64,000 nt of DNA from Pascua guehoae (Eukaryota; Basidiomycota; Tremellomycetes; Trichosporonales; Trichosporonaceae), in NCBI GenBank assembly GCA_001600415.1, contig BCJX01000013.1:570753-634752 (forward strand), in the 5' to 3' direction. Under the pieces are notes generated by a model, which saw only the letters and a program-made list of their open reading frames with translations, had not been told where the DNA came from and ran no database searches. Made by a program: the position numbers and the translations under genes. Below are positions 45,368 through 57,074 of the stretch, in pieces (position 1 is the stretch's first letter; each line of letters opens with the position of its first letter).

Positions 45368-47855
45368 TGTGTCGTTGCTTGCAAGTGCTGGTGTGGTCAG
45401 TCTCACTGTGCAGGCGGAGGGAAGGTGTGGCATGTTGGCAAGGCGCCGCGTCAAAGGAAGGAGCACGGTCTGTGGTGAATGGTGACATACTCACGGAGCT
45501 AGCCAGGAGCTTGGTAGCGGCAGGCGTGGTGAGGACGACCAGTGAACAGGTGGTGTCGTCGAGGGGTATGATCGCAAGTAGTGAACAAGTGAAGAAGAGA
45601 GGAGCGGTTGCGCGGTCGTGAAGTGCAAGCTGGGGAGGAGGGGAAGTGAGTGAAGGGGAAGTGGGTTGACGAGGAAGAGGGCGCGTCATGGCCATTCTTA
45701 AAGCCAGCTCCCACGGCCAGCCCCGCCCAGCCAAACCCAAACAAAGTGTGGAGTGTGGCACTTTCGCCCTCCCAGTTGCTTCCGTCTCGCCACACCTTCC
45801 TTTGCCTTGCCCCGTGCAGACCGCAGTCTCTGGGTTGACTACGCCCGCTGCGCCCGTGTGCTGCGTGCCCATGCTAGGAAAACGAGGGTACCCGAGGTGT
45901 GTGTGTGCATGCCGCGTGTTCCCCCAGAATGGTACATGGTCGTGAGGTCGTTGTCGAGTTTCTCTGCACTAGAGGTCTGAGCGCCACACGCCGCCACCGA
46001 CAGTCCGCCGCGGGGGGGCGACTACGATCACTTTGGCAATCCAGCGTGTCGCAGAGTGACACCCAGCACAGTGATCGATCATTCGATAACCTCCGATGCG
46101 CGCGGCGTGCGCCATCATTTGGGGGTGGCACTCCTGCTGGCCCAAAGGTGCCAAGGTGCGAGCGTGGATGATGGGCGGACGACAAGGGGATCTGGCATAT
46201 CGTGAGAATCATTCTTTCAACGCCTAGCTCGGATACATTTCGGCGCGGCGCACACGTTATCGCGCCTCACACACACAAGGCAGTGCGGGAACTAATGTGC
46301 CCTGATCCAGGCAATGAGGACGGTGCAGGGGGTGGAGTTGTGCGGGAGGCTAGTCTGCCTCTGGCACCCGTCAGCACACCAGACCATCAGGTGATCAGGG
46401 AAGCTGATACACCAACACCACACGTCCGCATGTCCGCACAGGTACATACCACGCGCCACGACACACTTTCACAGGATCAAAGGACCAGTACCGTACCATG
46501 GCATACAACATAATGTCATCCGTCGTGGGCGGTCTTTGGGACTCTAGCAGGTGGTGCCCGTCGCCTCGGCACTTGTTGGAGTGGTTCGGAGCTCAGCTGC
46601 CGGCGACCATTCTGGGTCCGAGTGTGCGGTCATGCCAGAGGCAGTGGTCGTGCAGATGATAGAGGGAAAGGGAGGGCAATCGTGCAAGGCAACCTCATGT
46701 GTGCCCAGGCACAGAACACATGGACGAAGCACACACAGCTCGCACACCCGCCCCATTGCGCCACACGGGGACCAGAACCAGGAGTGTCGGGCACGGTGAG
46801 CGCCTCGCTGCCTGGCCATGGTAGAAGCTTGCCACTAAGCTTGTGAATCCGTGAGGTAAACGCCACAAAAGTTTGTCGCCAACGGGAGAGGAAAGCAGAG
46901 GACCGCTACCCAGCCCCTCTGTCACTGTTCATTGAGCGTCCTAGCGGCCATTCCGTATCTGTGTATCGGTAGTGTGAGGTCCGTCCATGGTCGGGAAGCT
47001 CCGCACTTGCCAGTGAACATCAGTTACAACTGTACACGGTCGCTTTCAACGAGTGACGCGAATCGGGGTGCGCACATCATGAGATCATAAGGGGAGGCCG
47101 CGACGCGTCTGGCAAGGCTCCTGTGGATCAAGCTTCTGCGGCACGTGCGGCACGGGAGACGCGAATCGAGGTCCATGCCATGGATCGGGGTAGACCATCG
47201 ACTCTGCCTATCCTGGCGTGAGCTTTGGGAGGGGCTCAAGCAGCCACGTGGGGCCTGGTCCAGTCAACTGCATTCATGCATATCCAGCTTTCGCTACCAA
47301 CAAGAGTGAGAGCTCTCGCTACGCTCCCTTGCATCCTTTGAGATCACTCCTCCGGTGGGAGGCTGGACTGGAGACAGGCCCGGACTGGATCAACGCATCT
47401 GCAGTGACTGGTTCCGGTTCATCGATCATCCTTGAACGTGGAGAGAGCATCAAGCAGCGGCTACAAGCCACCAGGCACGCCGAATGCGGAGAGTCTGAGT
47501 GTGCCATGCCAGGACCGTTGTTTCCCTTTCCAATGCACCCTCAAGTCTGCCTTCCCGATTTGTACGACATCAGATTGTAGTAATGTGAGAACAGATCTGC
47601 AGGTTTGGATGGTGGTAGAGGACCGTCGCTCGATCGATGTTTTGAACCGTGAAGCGAATCGCGTTTACCTCTCGATGGGAATTAGGATGGTTGTCATATG
47701 GATTCGTGTGGGTCAGTGCTTCAGCAGCATGACAGTGCAATGTATTCGGTCCACCAGAGAAAAAACGCCATCCACGTAGAGGTCAACAGCCACACGCCCA
47801 CACTCTTATCCATTTCATCTTCGACATACAATACCCATACCCATGACTCCCACGT
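45368..47855. other. Intergenic, no gene supported
   Basis: About 2.5 kb. The first 400 bases are the Argonaute promoter and leader, G/A-rich on the plus strand. The rest lacks a frame with coding bias or domains on either strand. Confidence 0.55.
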
Positions 47856-50114
47856 CTACTCGTCACCAGCTGCCTCTGCCATACGCTTCCGCCAGCGCTT
47901 CTGAGTCTCTATAGCCTCGAGGAAGATGTCATACTTGGCATCGAGGAGCCGGCGCTCGGCCTTGCCCAGGTCGCCCTTCGCGGGTTCGATCCGTGTGGCG
48001 GACGGTGTCATGTCGACCATAATGTCCCAGAGCTTTGTGCCATTTTCAGCCTTTTTCGCGGCATCCTGGGTCGTGATCGGCTCGGGGGATGCGGTGTGCT
48101 GCTCGTATGCGAAGCGACCCAGCATGGCGGATCCGAGTACGACGGCGGCGGAGGGGTGAGGCGGGATAATGACTGGCATCTGGAGGACGGTGGCGAGGAG
48201 GTTCATGAGGGCGAGGTTCTTGGCTTGGGAACCTGGGTGTTAGAAGGTGGCGCCAAACCGCAAGAGACGTGGGCTTGGAGGAAACTGGATGGGGAAGTCC
48301 CCTGCACATTTGTACACCAAGAGAATGAAAGTGAGGCGTGTGTAGGGTGCGAAGGCATTGCACTCATAGGTTGGCAGAGATGTAGTATAGTCAGGGCAGG
48401 ATAATAACACTCACCACTCATATAGATCGAATCAATCTGGTGGCCCTTGGCGTTCATCGTGTCCACAATGTGGCGCGTCTGCAGTGCGATCGCTTCGAGT
48501 GTAGCGTGGAACTTGGCAGCAAGGTCGTCAATGCCGTCCGCGAGTTCAAGGCCACAGATCATGCCACGCATCTTGGGGTCGGCGAGGGGCGAGCGGTTGC
48601 CGTGCAGGTCTGGGTAAAAGTGGAGATCTTTTGTGAGGTGAGCTGGTGTGTGTCAGCACGCTGGCGGTGGAAGAAGCGACCGTTCATGAAGACATACTCT
48701 GCGTCGGGACGCCTTCAGCCTTTTGCATGGCGTCGAGGCGCTCGCCGAGAAGATCATATGTGCTCTTCCCCTCCTTCTTGGACATTTCGACCAGGCGCGC
48801 ATACGCCGGATGGGTGGTCATGACAAAGTCAATGAGCTGGCCGGTCGACGACTGGCCGCCCTCGTTCATCCAGTACCCAGGGAAGATGGCGTCGCGGTAA
48901 GGACCCCAGACGCCAGGGACAAGCACACCGTCCTTGCTCTGGGCGAGGTGGCACGAGCTCGTGCCTGCGACAACTGCAAGGCGGCGCGCCGCGTCGTCGA
49001 GCGTGGGCGGCTTCTCCTTTGTGCCGTCTGCAGATGTAGCCGTGGCTGCGACAGTGCCGATCCATCCAGAGTAGGCATCGATCACGCCACTTCCAACAGC
49101 AGTACCCTCCACGAGACCAAGGTCGGCCGCTGCCTCTTTGCCCAGGCCTGAACCCACGGGCTGGCCAGCAGTGAGGACCAGTCCGTTCTTGCCTGGGATG
49201 CCACCGAGCTGCTCAAAGTCACTCTGGACGAGATCTTCCAGCCCAATCTTGTTCAAGAAGCGCGCAGACCACCCGTCTTTGCTGATTTCCTCTTTGCCGC
49301 CGTCGCATGCGTGCGTCATCGTGGTGCCTGGAGGGACATACGAGTATTTGCAGGCCAGGGAGCAGTTGGAGCGCGCGAGTGATCCAGTGGCGCGATACGT
49401 GAGATAGTCTGGCAGGTCGAAGAACATGCACTCCTTGAATTTGTCGGCCGACATGTGCTTTTTGAGCCAGAGTGTCTTAGGTGCCTCCATCTCAAGCTGC
49501 GGTGGTCAGAGACACAGCACCTGCAGGCTCAACTGATTGGCTGAATCCAGTACCATACGAGACGAACTGGGGTAGCCATGAACTCACGCTCATGGTCCCT
49601 CCAACAAACTCGAGGACACCCTCGCCGGTGCTGTTGATAAGGGCGGCCTCATCCTCGGCACGATGATCTGCCCAGAGAATAACGTTCCATTCCCCCTCCT
49701 TGCCAAGGTTGCTGTCGCTCTCCTTGCCCGCCTCTCCGCGGTTGATGCTAATGGGCGTTCCCTTGCGATCCACGACGGCAAGGGAGCATGTCGCGTCAAA
49801 GCCAACGCCTTTGACGGCGGCGGGGTCGACGCCAGTCTCCTTCAGCAGTGCGCGACAGCACTTTGCCAGCGCGTTCCAGATGTCGGACGTTGACTGCTCA
49901 AAGATCCGGTGGTCGGACTGGGATCTGTTCGTCTTGGTTGCCTCTGTAGAGTCAGGCGTGCCATCATGAACAGAGACATCGGCACGCACGCGAGTGGTCG
50001 GCAATGAGCTTGCCATTCCGGTCAACTAGGCAGGCGCGACCCGAGCCAGTGCCGCTGCATGTGAGCCCAGGTCTGCCGGGGAACGTACACGTCAAAGCCG
50101 ATAAAGTACTCCAT
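47856..50114 (-). CDS. FGGY-family carbohydrate kinase, D-ribulokinase type
   Basis: Phosphorylates a sugar or polyol, by family likely D-ribulose or a related pentulose, with ATP in the cytosol. Six exons join in frame: 50114-50089, 50054-49990, 49943-49588, 49496-48698, 48642-48415 and 48232-47856, giving 616 aa. The N-terminal ATPase-fold motif is FIGFDVGTGSGRACLVD. Further family blocks are KGVGFDATCSLAVVD, ILWADHRAEDEA, AGQPVGSGLGKEAAADLGL, GSGVIDAYSGWIGTV, VVAGTSSCHLA, GYWMNEGGQSSTGQLIDF and DLHGNRSPLADPKMRGMI. Together these match the yeast YDR109C/human FGGY group rather than glycerol or xylulose kinases. The first exon is 26 nt and splits the nucleotide-binding Gly motif. Substrate is inferred from family only. 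Confidence 0.93.
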
Positions 50115-52847
50115 TTGTGCGGGCGGCTGGGAGGGAGGTTGGGTCAGAACTGGGCGGACTTTGAGTGGGCGGCTGTGAAGGTTCTCGCTGTTCTGGACTC
50201 CAATATTCGTCAGCCGGCGTTGAGATTCGAGGGTTGTGAGTCTTGCGAACAAGATTAGAGGTCAAAAGTGTGCTTTCAGAGGTTGTGGTGTGGGGGACGA
50301 GTTGAAGTAGTGGGCTGCGAGTTCAGACCGGCGGCTATGGGGCGGCAATGGACGCCTTCGGCATCTCCCGGTGCCGGTCGGCGACCTGCCGACATTCCTC
50401 AAGAGCGGGAGTATGATATTGATGCTTCCGCCACGTTGCTCTCGTTCCTGAACTATCCAAGAATGACACGAGATGGTGTGAGGTTGTTCTTTAAATGGGT
50501 GACCCGTTCTAATTGCTGATGACGTGGGTGCGTGGGATGAAACATGAATATCAGGGAAAATCAGGGCCCACGGGAGAGGGTTGCAGTCCCTGGCGTCTCA
50601 TGTGGCATCGCCATTTCGGACAGCCCCAGAACCTACACACAGGAAGCTCCATTCGGTACGCCACCGCAAATGCACGTCCATCAGGCTTGGCGGTGCAATT
50701 AAAACGAAGTTTAGCTTTCGGGACGAGGGAGACATGGGGAAATGGGGGAGAGTTTGACATTGCATTGCCATGATGCTTCAGTTTGCATTGCCATGTCTTG
50801 AAGAGGGGGTGGCGGTGGGCCTGTGGGAAGGCTGGAAGGTTAGTGTTCCACGGTTTTGGCCAAGTCGGCTGACAGCTGCCCAGCATGTTCAGCTGGGTCC
50901 AAGAACAATGCCCCACCGCCGTTCTTAGATCATGCTCTAAACGCAATGTACTGTAGCCTGTAACAGGGAATGCGCACTTTTCCCAGTCCCGTTGCTCCAC
51001 AGTTTATGGTATCGAGGGTACCCTCCCAAAAGGTAACTAAAGCTGAGCTTGCTGAATTGCTGAGACGGAAGCAAAGAAGATTGTAGACGCACCGTCCCGG
51101 CGGCCGAATGAGACAGGGTCGTCAAAATGGCACATGGCCGGCCACTCGTTCAGGAAGCCGAGAGCAAAAAGTGTGCATACTGTACCGACCACCTCAGGGG
51201 CCTCCATACGGTGCACCGGGACGGATACGCCTCTCCTTCCTTCGGCCTTCTGGTAATGCACACTCACACTCCATGGAGTCATGACAGGAGCATAGCGGAA
51301 GAGCAGGTCAGTCTCGTGTCTGCTCTACGCTCTACATACCTACCGCCGTACTGTGATACCGGGAGGACCCGCTCGGACGTATATGACCACCGCCACCCCC
51401 TCCAGGAGACCGTCCGATATCGCTGAACCCCTGTCGGCTGCCCCTGTTGGTAGAGCAGTATCACCTAGCGGTGCAATGCTGCACCAAAGGAGCAACAGCA
51501 GCTTTGCCCCTGTCTACATACTCTGGATGTAACGAGCCCGCACGTTGATGGTCTTGGCAGTCTAACCCAGCCTTCAAAGCGCTGAACACCGAGCCGCATT
51601 TATCTCCATCACTCGCTCGATCCAAATACCATACCCAAGCACACAAGAGTGTGCGGTGTGAGCACTGCACGAGCATTTATTTACAGTAGAAACGCGCCAC
51701 ACGAAGCTTAGGCCGGGTGATTAGGGGTTTAGTAGTGTCGATATGGGTCGACTGTAAGTGAGCCAAGCCCTGTTGCGTTTCGGTCGCGTCGTCAGGTCGT
51801 CAGGATCAGGGGTTGGCAGTCCCTGAAAACAGTCGAGCAAGCTGCAAGCTGGCTGCTTTGGCATGTGTGAGCGTCTCTCCCTCCCTAGCTTCCCTACCTT
51901 CCGCCCCCCCGGCCGCCACACCCACCCAAGAACCACCCTTCCGCCCCCCGCCCCCTTTCACTCAAGCCACCCAAGCACCACCACCCCCTGGCATTTTATT
52001 TCTTCATTTGCACGCCCCTGCCCAAACCTTGCTCCTCGTTGCTCCACTCAAACGACCCGCCGCTCGCTCGACGGGCAGACTCCAGTTCCTCGTGTTCCGT
52101 GTCGCAAGAGAGCACCGCTGTGCACAGGTCTCCTTAGTCCTCAACCCCCAAGGCCGAGCACGCGCGCAACAAGCGAACGGCCGCCTGCCGCCTGCCGCCT
52201 GTCGCCTGGCTAGTCGCCGAGCTTGTTCACAGACGTCGACCGGTCTGGATCGTGGGTATCCATCACTTGCCATCTTGGATACGTACAAACTATCATATAC
52301 GCCATTTACTCCCCCCCAACCTTCTCCGCGAAAGAACATAACTCAAGTCCCTCTCGCGGCCGTCACTCTTTTTCCCCCACACTCCACACTCCACGATCCC
52401 GACGTTCATTACCTCCTCCCAACTCCTTTTCTTGCCGACCCCTTTCCGTCGAGTGCCCACCCCCCCCGGCACTCCGTTTACGACCTCCACAGTGAGTCAC
52501 ACAACCGCCACACAATAGGCCGATCCCGCCCGACTGCGCCATCGCTGCCCCCCTAACCACTTCAGCCTTCTCCTTCTTCACACCCGCATACTGGCAACAA
52601 GACGTCCATCTGTTTTGTTCAAGTTGCATCGCATTTAACGTGAGTGGCGGCGTCTCCGGTAGACCGGAGGCCACGAGGGGGCCCAGCGCGCACGAGCCCT
52701 CTAGTGGCTCCGCTTGTGATAACAGGGGTGCAATTGTGCCCCAGTGCGACGCACGTACTTAGGCAGACCCCTGAGCGCCACTGACAGTCACAGTCCTTTC
52801 ATCACTCTCCTCTCTCCCCTCCCTCCCCCCTCCTCATACTCCTCCAC
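50115..52847. other. Intergenic and long pyrimidine-rich leader of the aspartic protease gene
   Basis: 2.7 kb between head-to-head genes. From about 51850 to 52847 the plus strand is C/T-rich and open in several frames without coding bias, matching the leaders of other plus-strand genes here. Possible leader introns occur, for example GTGAGT donors at about 52493 and 52641. No gene supported. Confidence 0.5.
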
Positions 52848-54589
52848 ATGCTCTCCGGCCTCATCTACCTCCTCACGCTGTCGAGCGCGCTGGCTCCCAC
52901 TGCGCTCGCCAAGCCATTTGTGACTTTCGAGGACAACCCGGACAACCTGGCCGACATTCAGGTCAATCATCTGCCCGACCATGAAGTGCAGACGACAAAA
53001 CGCGGCATCTCTGTCCCCTTGCGCCGCACCCGGTCGGAGATTGAGCGTGAGGTTGTCAAGCGCGACGGCGTTGTGGGCGATGGTGATGTTCTGAGCGGCA
53101 TGCTGGCCGGCGTGAGTGCCAAGTATGACCGCCGCGACCTCGGCAAGCGCCAGAATGGCGCAGCCCCTCTTCAGTGAGTGTACTGTCTATCTCACGTACG
53201 TTTGAAACAACTGACGATACAAGGGACATCAACTTGGACGCGTCCTACGCTGGAGAAGTCTCTATCGGTACCCCGGCTCAGAAATTCATGGTCATTCTCG
53301 ACACTGGCTCGTCTGACCTTTGGGTCGAGTCTGCAGACTGCTCCGGCTGCTCTGGCAACTCGTTCGACACGGCCGCGTCATCGACCTACGTCGACTTGAA
53401 GTCGACGTTTTCCATCAACTATGGTTCGGGCAACGCGTCTGGACACATCGTCCAGGACACTGTCTCGCTCGGCTCATTCTCTGTTGCCTCGCAGACTTTG
53501 GCGCTTGTCGACAAGATGAAGGAGAACCTGATCTCGCCTCTGTTGAGCGGTATCTTCGGCTTGGCTTTCCAGCCCCTTGCACGCTCTGGCGGTGTGCCAT
53601 GGTGGATGACCTTATCCCAGGCGGCCGGCGTGTGGGACACCCCCGCGTTTTCGTTCTACCTTCGTCGCTGGCGCGATGTCCCCGGTGCAAAATCCCAAGA
53701 GGACGGCGGCCTGGCGACATTTGGTTACCTTGACGACTCCCTGTACACTGGCGACATTGTCTACATCAACACCCCAGAGAAGCCCCAGTACTGGGAGATC
53801 CCCATGGCTGAGCTCAAGTCCCAGGGCCAGACCATCGACATGGGCGGCAAGACTATGTGCGCTATCGACACGGGCACCACTCTTATCGGTGGCCCGTCCG
53901 AGGTTGTCCGCAACTTTTATGCCGCCATCCCCAACTCGCGCCCCATGACTGGCAACCTTGCCAACTACTACGAGTACCCGTGCGATACCGAGATCAACAT
54001 GGAGATGAAGTTTGGCGACCATGTCCTCAAGATCACGACCCGTGACTTCAACGTGGGCCGCTACAACGACAAGGCCCCCGACTACTGCACGGGTGCCATC
54101 TTCATCCAGCCTCTTTCGTCGTCGTCGCCCATCCAGTGGATTGTTGGCGCAACTGCTCTCAAGAACGCCTACACTGTGTTCCGCTACGACCCCAAGTCTG
54201 TCGGCTTTGCCGATCTCGCCAATGACAGCAAGGACACGCCCTCGGCCAACCCCACGGCCGCCATCCCTACGGGCGCACTCCCTGCTGGTGACATTGCCAC
54301 CGTCACTGAGCCTGTCCCTGCCGTCCCCGCGCCTTCGGGCTCTAGCTCGTCTGGGTCCATGGCCGCCGCCGCAGTCGTCACCACCACTGCAGGAAGCGCT
54401 CCGGCTGCAGTCACGGCCGTCGACGCCACCAACCCTGGTGGCGCAATGTCTGCAGGCTCTGAAGCAGCCTCCTCCAAGGCGGGCACTTCCGCCGACCCCT
54501 CGAGCGCCTCGTCTGCCGCTCTCCCCGTGTCCGCGCCCGTCCTCACGGCCGTGCTCGGCGCCGCCGCCGCGCTCGTCGCGCTCTGGTAA
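52848..54589 (+). CDS. Pepsin-type aspartic protease, probably GPI-anchored (yapsin-like)
   Basis: A secreted A1-family endopeptidase expected at the cell surface. Two exons, 52848-53173 and 53224-54589, give 563 aa. A signal peptide (LIYLLTLSSALAPTALA) is followed by a propeptide rich in basic pairs, with likely Kex2-type sites (TTKRG, VVKRDG, LGKRQ). The mature enzyme has YAGEVSIGTPAQKF, the first catalytic motif ILDTGSSDLWV, a flap region near KSTFSINYGSGNASG, and the second catalytic motif AIDTGTTLIGG. After VFRYDPKSVGFADLA come about 120 residues rich in Ala, Ser, Pro and Thr and then a hydrophobic tail (VLTAVLGAAAALVALW) with no charged end, as in GPI-anchor signals. I cannot name a specific ortholog. 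Confidence 0.93.
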
Positions 54590-55673
54590 CCTCGTTACTG
54601 TACAGATCTCTCAGCAGGGCATCAAGTATTTTTACTCTACGTCCACTCAAAGATCACTTGCTCTTCAACCTGTTCTACCCATCGCCCTGACAACTGTGCA
54701 AACATGGATACCCGTCACGAACATTGTAGCAACGTGCATAGGACATTCACATCGCCATGCATGGACACTTCTTTTTATTCCAAGCATCCGTGATCCGTAG
54801 TCTACCGTCGCACTGGTGTGATGTAGACGTGCCGCAGCAGTGTCAAGAGTGTGCAGAGGGGGGCAGAGAGAGGCGCTCAAAGGGAGCGGATGAACGTGTG
54901 TGTTGGACCCCAGAAACGCGTCCAGAATACGGGGAGCTCGCCATTCATGTTCCAGTTGCACATGCCCCTTCTGATACGATGGCTGCAATGCGCAAGCGCA
55001 AGCGTCGTGGCCGCCCCAGAGGGCCAAGCGCCAAGACACACTTGACCCCCAATGTGCCGTGCCGCGGCAGCGTGTCGCGACGCGCGGCGACCGCAGCCAG
55101 GATCCAATTTACCGAACCGACCATTTGGGCGCCTCGGACGTTGGGTCGGGTTGCGATGCCGTACAGCATTTCATGAAATCGCGGCCCTGGTGGGCCAGCC
55201 CCAGCTGTGGCTCCCACCCAAATGCCAACTTAAACCCTACCAGACGGCGGAATGGCCGAGCATCCCGGGCGCGTACGGCACGAGGAACAGACAGATGTGG
55301 CACATGTACACGGGTTGAGGCACAGCGGTGCAACACGAAACGCGCCGACGTGTTGGACCTCGCGTCGACCTCGCGACGCACCGCTGTGCGCCGTGCCGTG
55401 CTGCCTGTCGCGTTGCACCCCAGCCTTGGGTTTCGCCGCATGGTGTACTTCAAGCGCCGAGCCCAAACGCGCGCGCGCACAGGATGGGCATGGTGGAATT
55501 CTTCGGGTGCAACTCTGTCTTCTGCTTGTTAAAGTTGGAGTGCGAGACGAGTGGACGCTATGAGACAAGGGCAGCGCGCGCCAAGCTCAAAGGCGATGGA
55601 GAAGGTAAGCTTTGACATCAGGCGATGCTTCTGCTAGGCGAGGCTAGACTGCCCTCGTTACATTTTCACAGTT

Positions 55674-55886
55674 GTGGGCGGTGCGTTGATAACTGTATCC
55701 GACCCGGGCATGATTCTGCACTCCTGCAGTTTCGCCTTCTGCCATGGGGCCAGCACAGCAAAACGGGGTAATGTAACTTTGGTGTGGCAGGTCGAGCTGA
55801 TACAGCTTGCAAAAGGGGAGGGCACCAAGAAGGTACAGTCGTACAATTCGTGGGCGGTGCAAAGATAATTGTATCTCCGGGGATGC
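55674..55886. repeat. Diverged direct repeat, two copies about 176 bp apart
   Basis: GTGGGCGGTG...ATAACTGTATCC at 55674 onward recurs as GTGGGCGGTG...ATAATTGTATCT at 55850 onward. Each copy is followed further on by a GTAATGTAACTTTGGTGT / GTATGTAACATTGGTGT pair (about 55768 and 55977), so the duplicated unit may be larger and eroded. Confidence 0.65.
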
Positions 55887-56437
55887 ACAGCTCACAATAT
55901 TGTGGTTTCATGGTCTGTCACGGGATCCGCTTGTGTTTCCCTGACACACCGATGCGCCATCCATTGCGAATGGGGGGTATGTAACATTGGTGTCCCACCT
56001 CCATGGCTAGATAGGGTTCGAAACAAGGCTCAACAAGCTAAGAGTTGCAGTGCTTTCTGCGGTTCGAGGGGGAGGCAGTGTAGCGCGGAGGCATTCCGAG
56101 AGGGTTACCAAGGTGCGGTGGTGCGACGCAGACCGGTCTTGTAGCAAAGAGAACGGGGCTGAAGGTGGCTACGTAAGAAGTGGACGGACGAAGGGAGGGT
56201 GGGAGAGAGACGAAGGCTGTTTTGCTACTCAGCTCACACCCGTCACTGTCCCCTCAAGGCTTCCACACGAATTCCGTCGTGGATTCCGTCGTGGATACAA
56301 TCGACAACCCATACCAACCATGACACTCGCCCTCCATGGCGGGGTTTAGGTGGACACGCCCATGCTCATCACACTACCATTCAGCTGGTGCTGGTTGAGA
56401 CTTGATCCGCTTCTCTGCTCTCCGGGACAGGTACAAA

Positions 56438-56703
56438 TACAGGTGCGATCAGAAAGTATGGAGACTGCCACGTTGAGCTCGGTCGCATGCATGCAGGGTC
56501 TGGTGCAGTACAAGAAGGGCCATCTCCCACCCTTGTCTTGAGGCTGTAGTCCCTGATGTGCATGGTGTACGATATGGGAGAAGTTACCCTGATGCACGGC
56601 TTCCTAGTGGTACCATCGGATTGATGAAGAGAGTGTCCATGCTCAAGATAGCGTGCGATCGAGCTCATGGTGACAGCCTCAATACTTTACGGCCGCGCCT
56701 GTA
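56438..56703. mobile_element. Small TIR element, MITE-like, copy 2
   Basis: 266 bp bounded by TA. The left end, TACAGGTGCGATCAGAAAGT, continues ATGGAGACTGCCACGTTGAGCTCG. The right end, read as reverse complement, is TACAGGCGCGGCCGTAAAGT continuing ATTGAGGCTGTCACCATGAGCTCG. The arms are about 45 bp. No transposase frame lies inside. The TA ends and AAAGT-GAGAC core suggest a Tc1/mariner-type non-autonomous element. Confidence 0.6.
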
Positions 56704-56976
56704 CCTACTGACAGAAGGGAGGAAGGGCACAGCACAGATACACGGTCGCTTCTGCATGGTACATATACTCGCCGTAATGTGTCGTGATCCCCCGACTCGT
56801 ACGCGCCCACGCGTCCACGGTAGTGCAGCCGCACAGATGAATGTGACAGGGGGCACGTTGGAAAGCTACATATGAGCCATCTATGCAGCTGCAAGGCTGA
56901 AGTACAGGAGCTATATAGACAGAATGGTCATGAGATGTGCACATGAAGGGAGGAGCACATGATGGAGGTGACAGTC

Positions 56977-57027
56977 AGAGAGGCGACCATCAAGGAAGTG
57001 GACATCAAGGAGGTGCGCAGCAAGGAG
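56977..57027. repeat. 15-bp tandem repeat, three units
   Basis: Units GAGGCGACCATCAAG, GAAGTGGACATCAAG and GAGGTGCGCAGCAAG follow in tandem. They sit in a 24-codon frame from ATG 56959 to TGA 57033 that would encode a repetitive Glu/Val/Lys peptide, probably not a gene. Confidence 0.75.
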
Positions 57028-57074
57028 TCCTGATGATCAGGATGTCATACTGTGCGTCACACATGGAGAGGAAT

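Larger units (their letters stand above)
54590..57074. other. Intergenic with repeats and a small TIR element
   Basis: 2.5 kb between convergent stops. It holds a diverged direct repeat (55674-55711 and 55850-55886), the TIR element at 56438-56703 and a 15-bp tandem repeat at 56977-57027. No gene supported. Confidence 0.55.
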
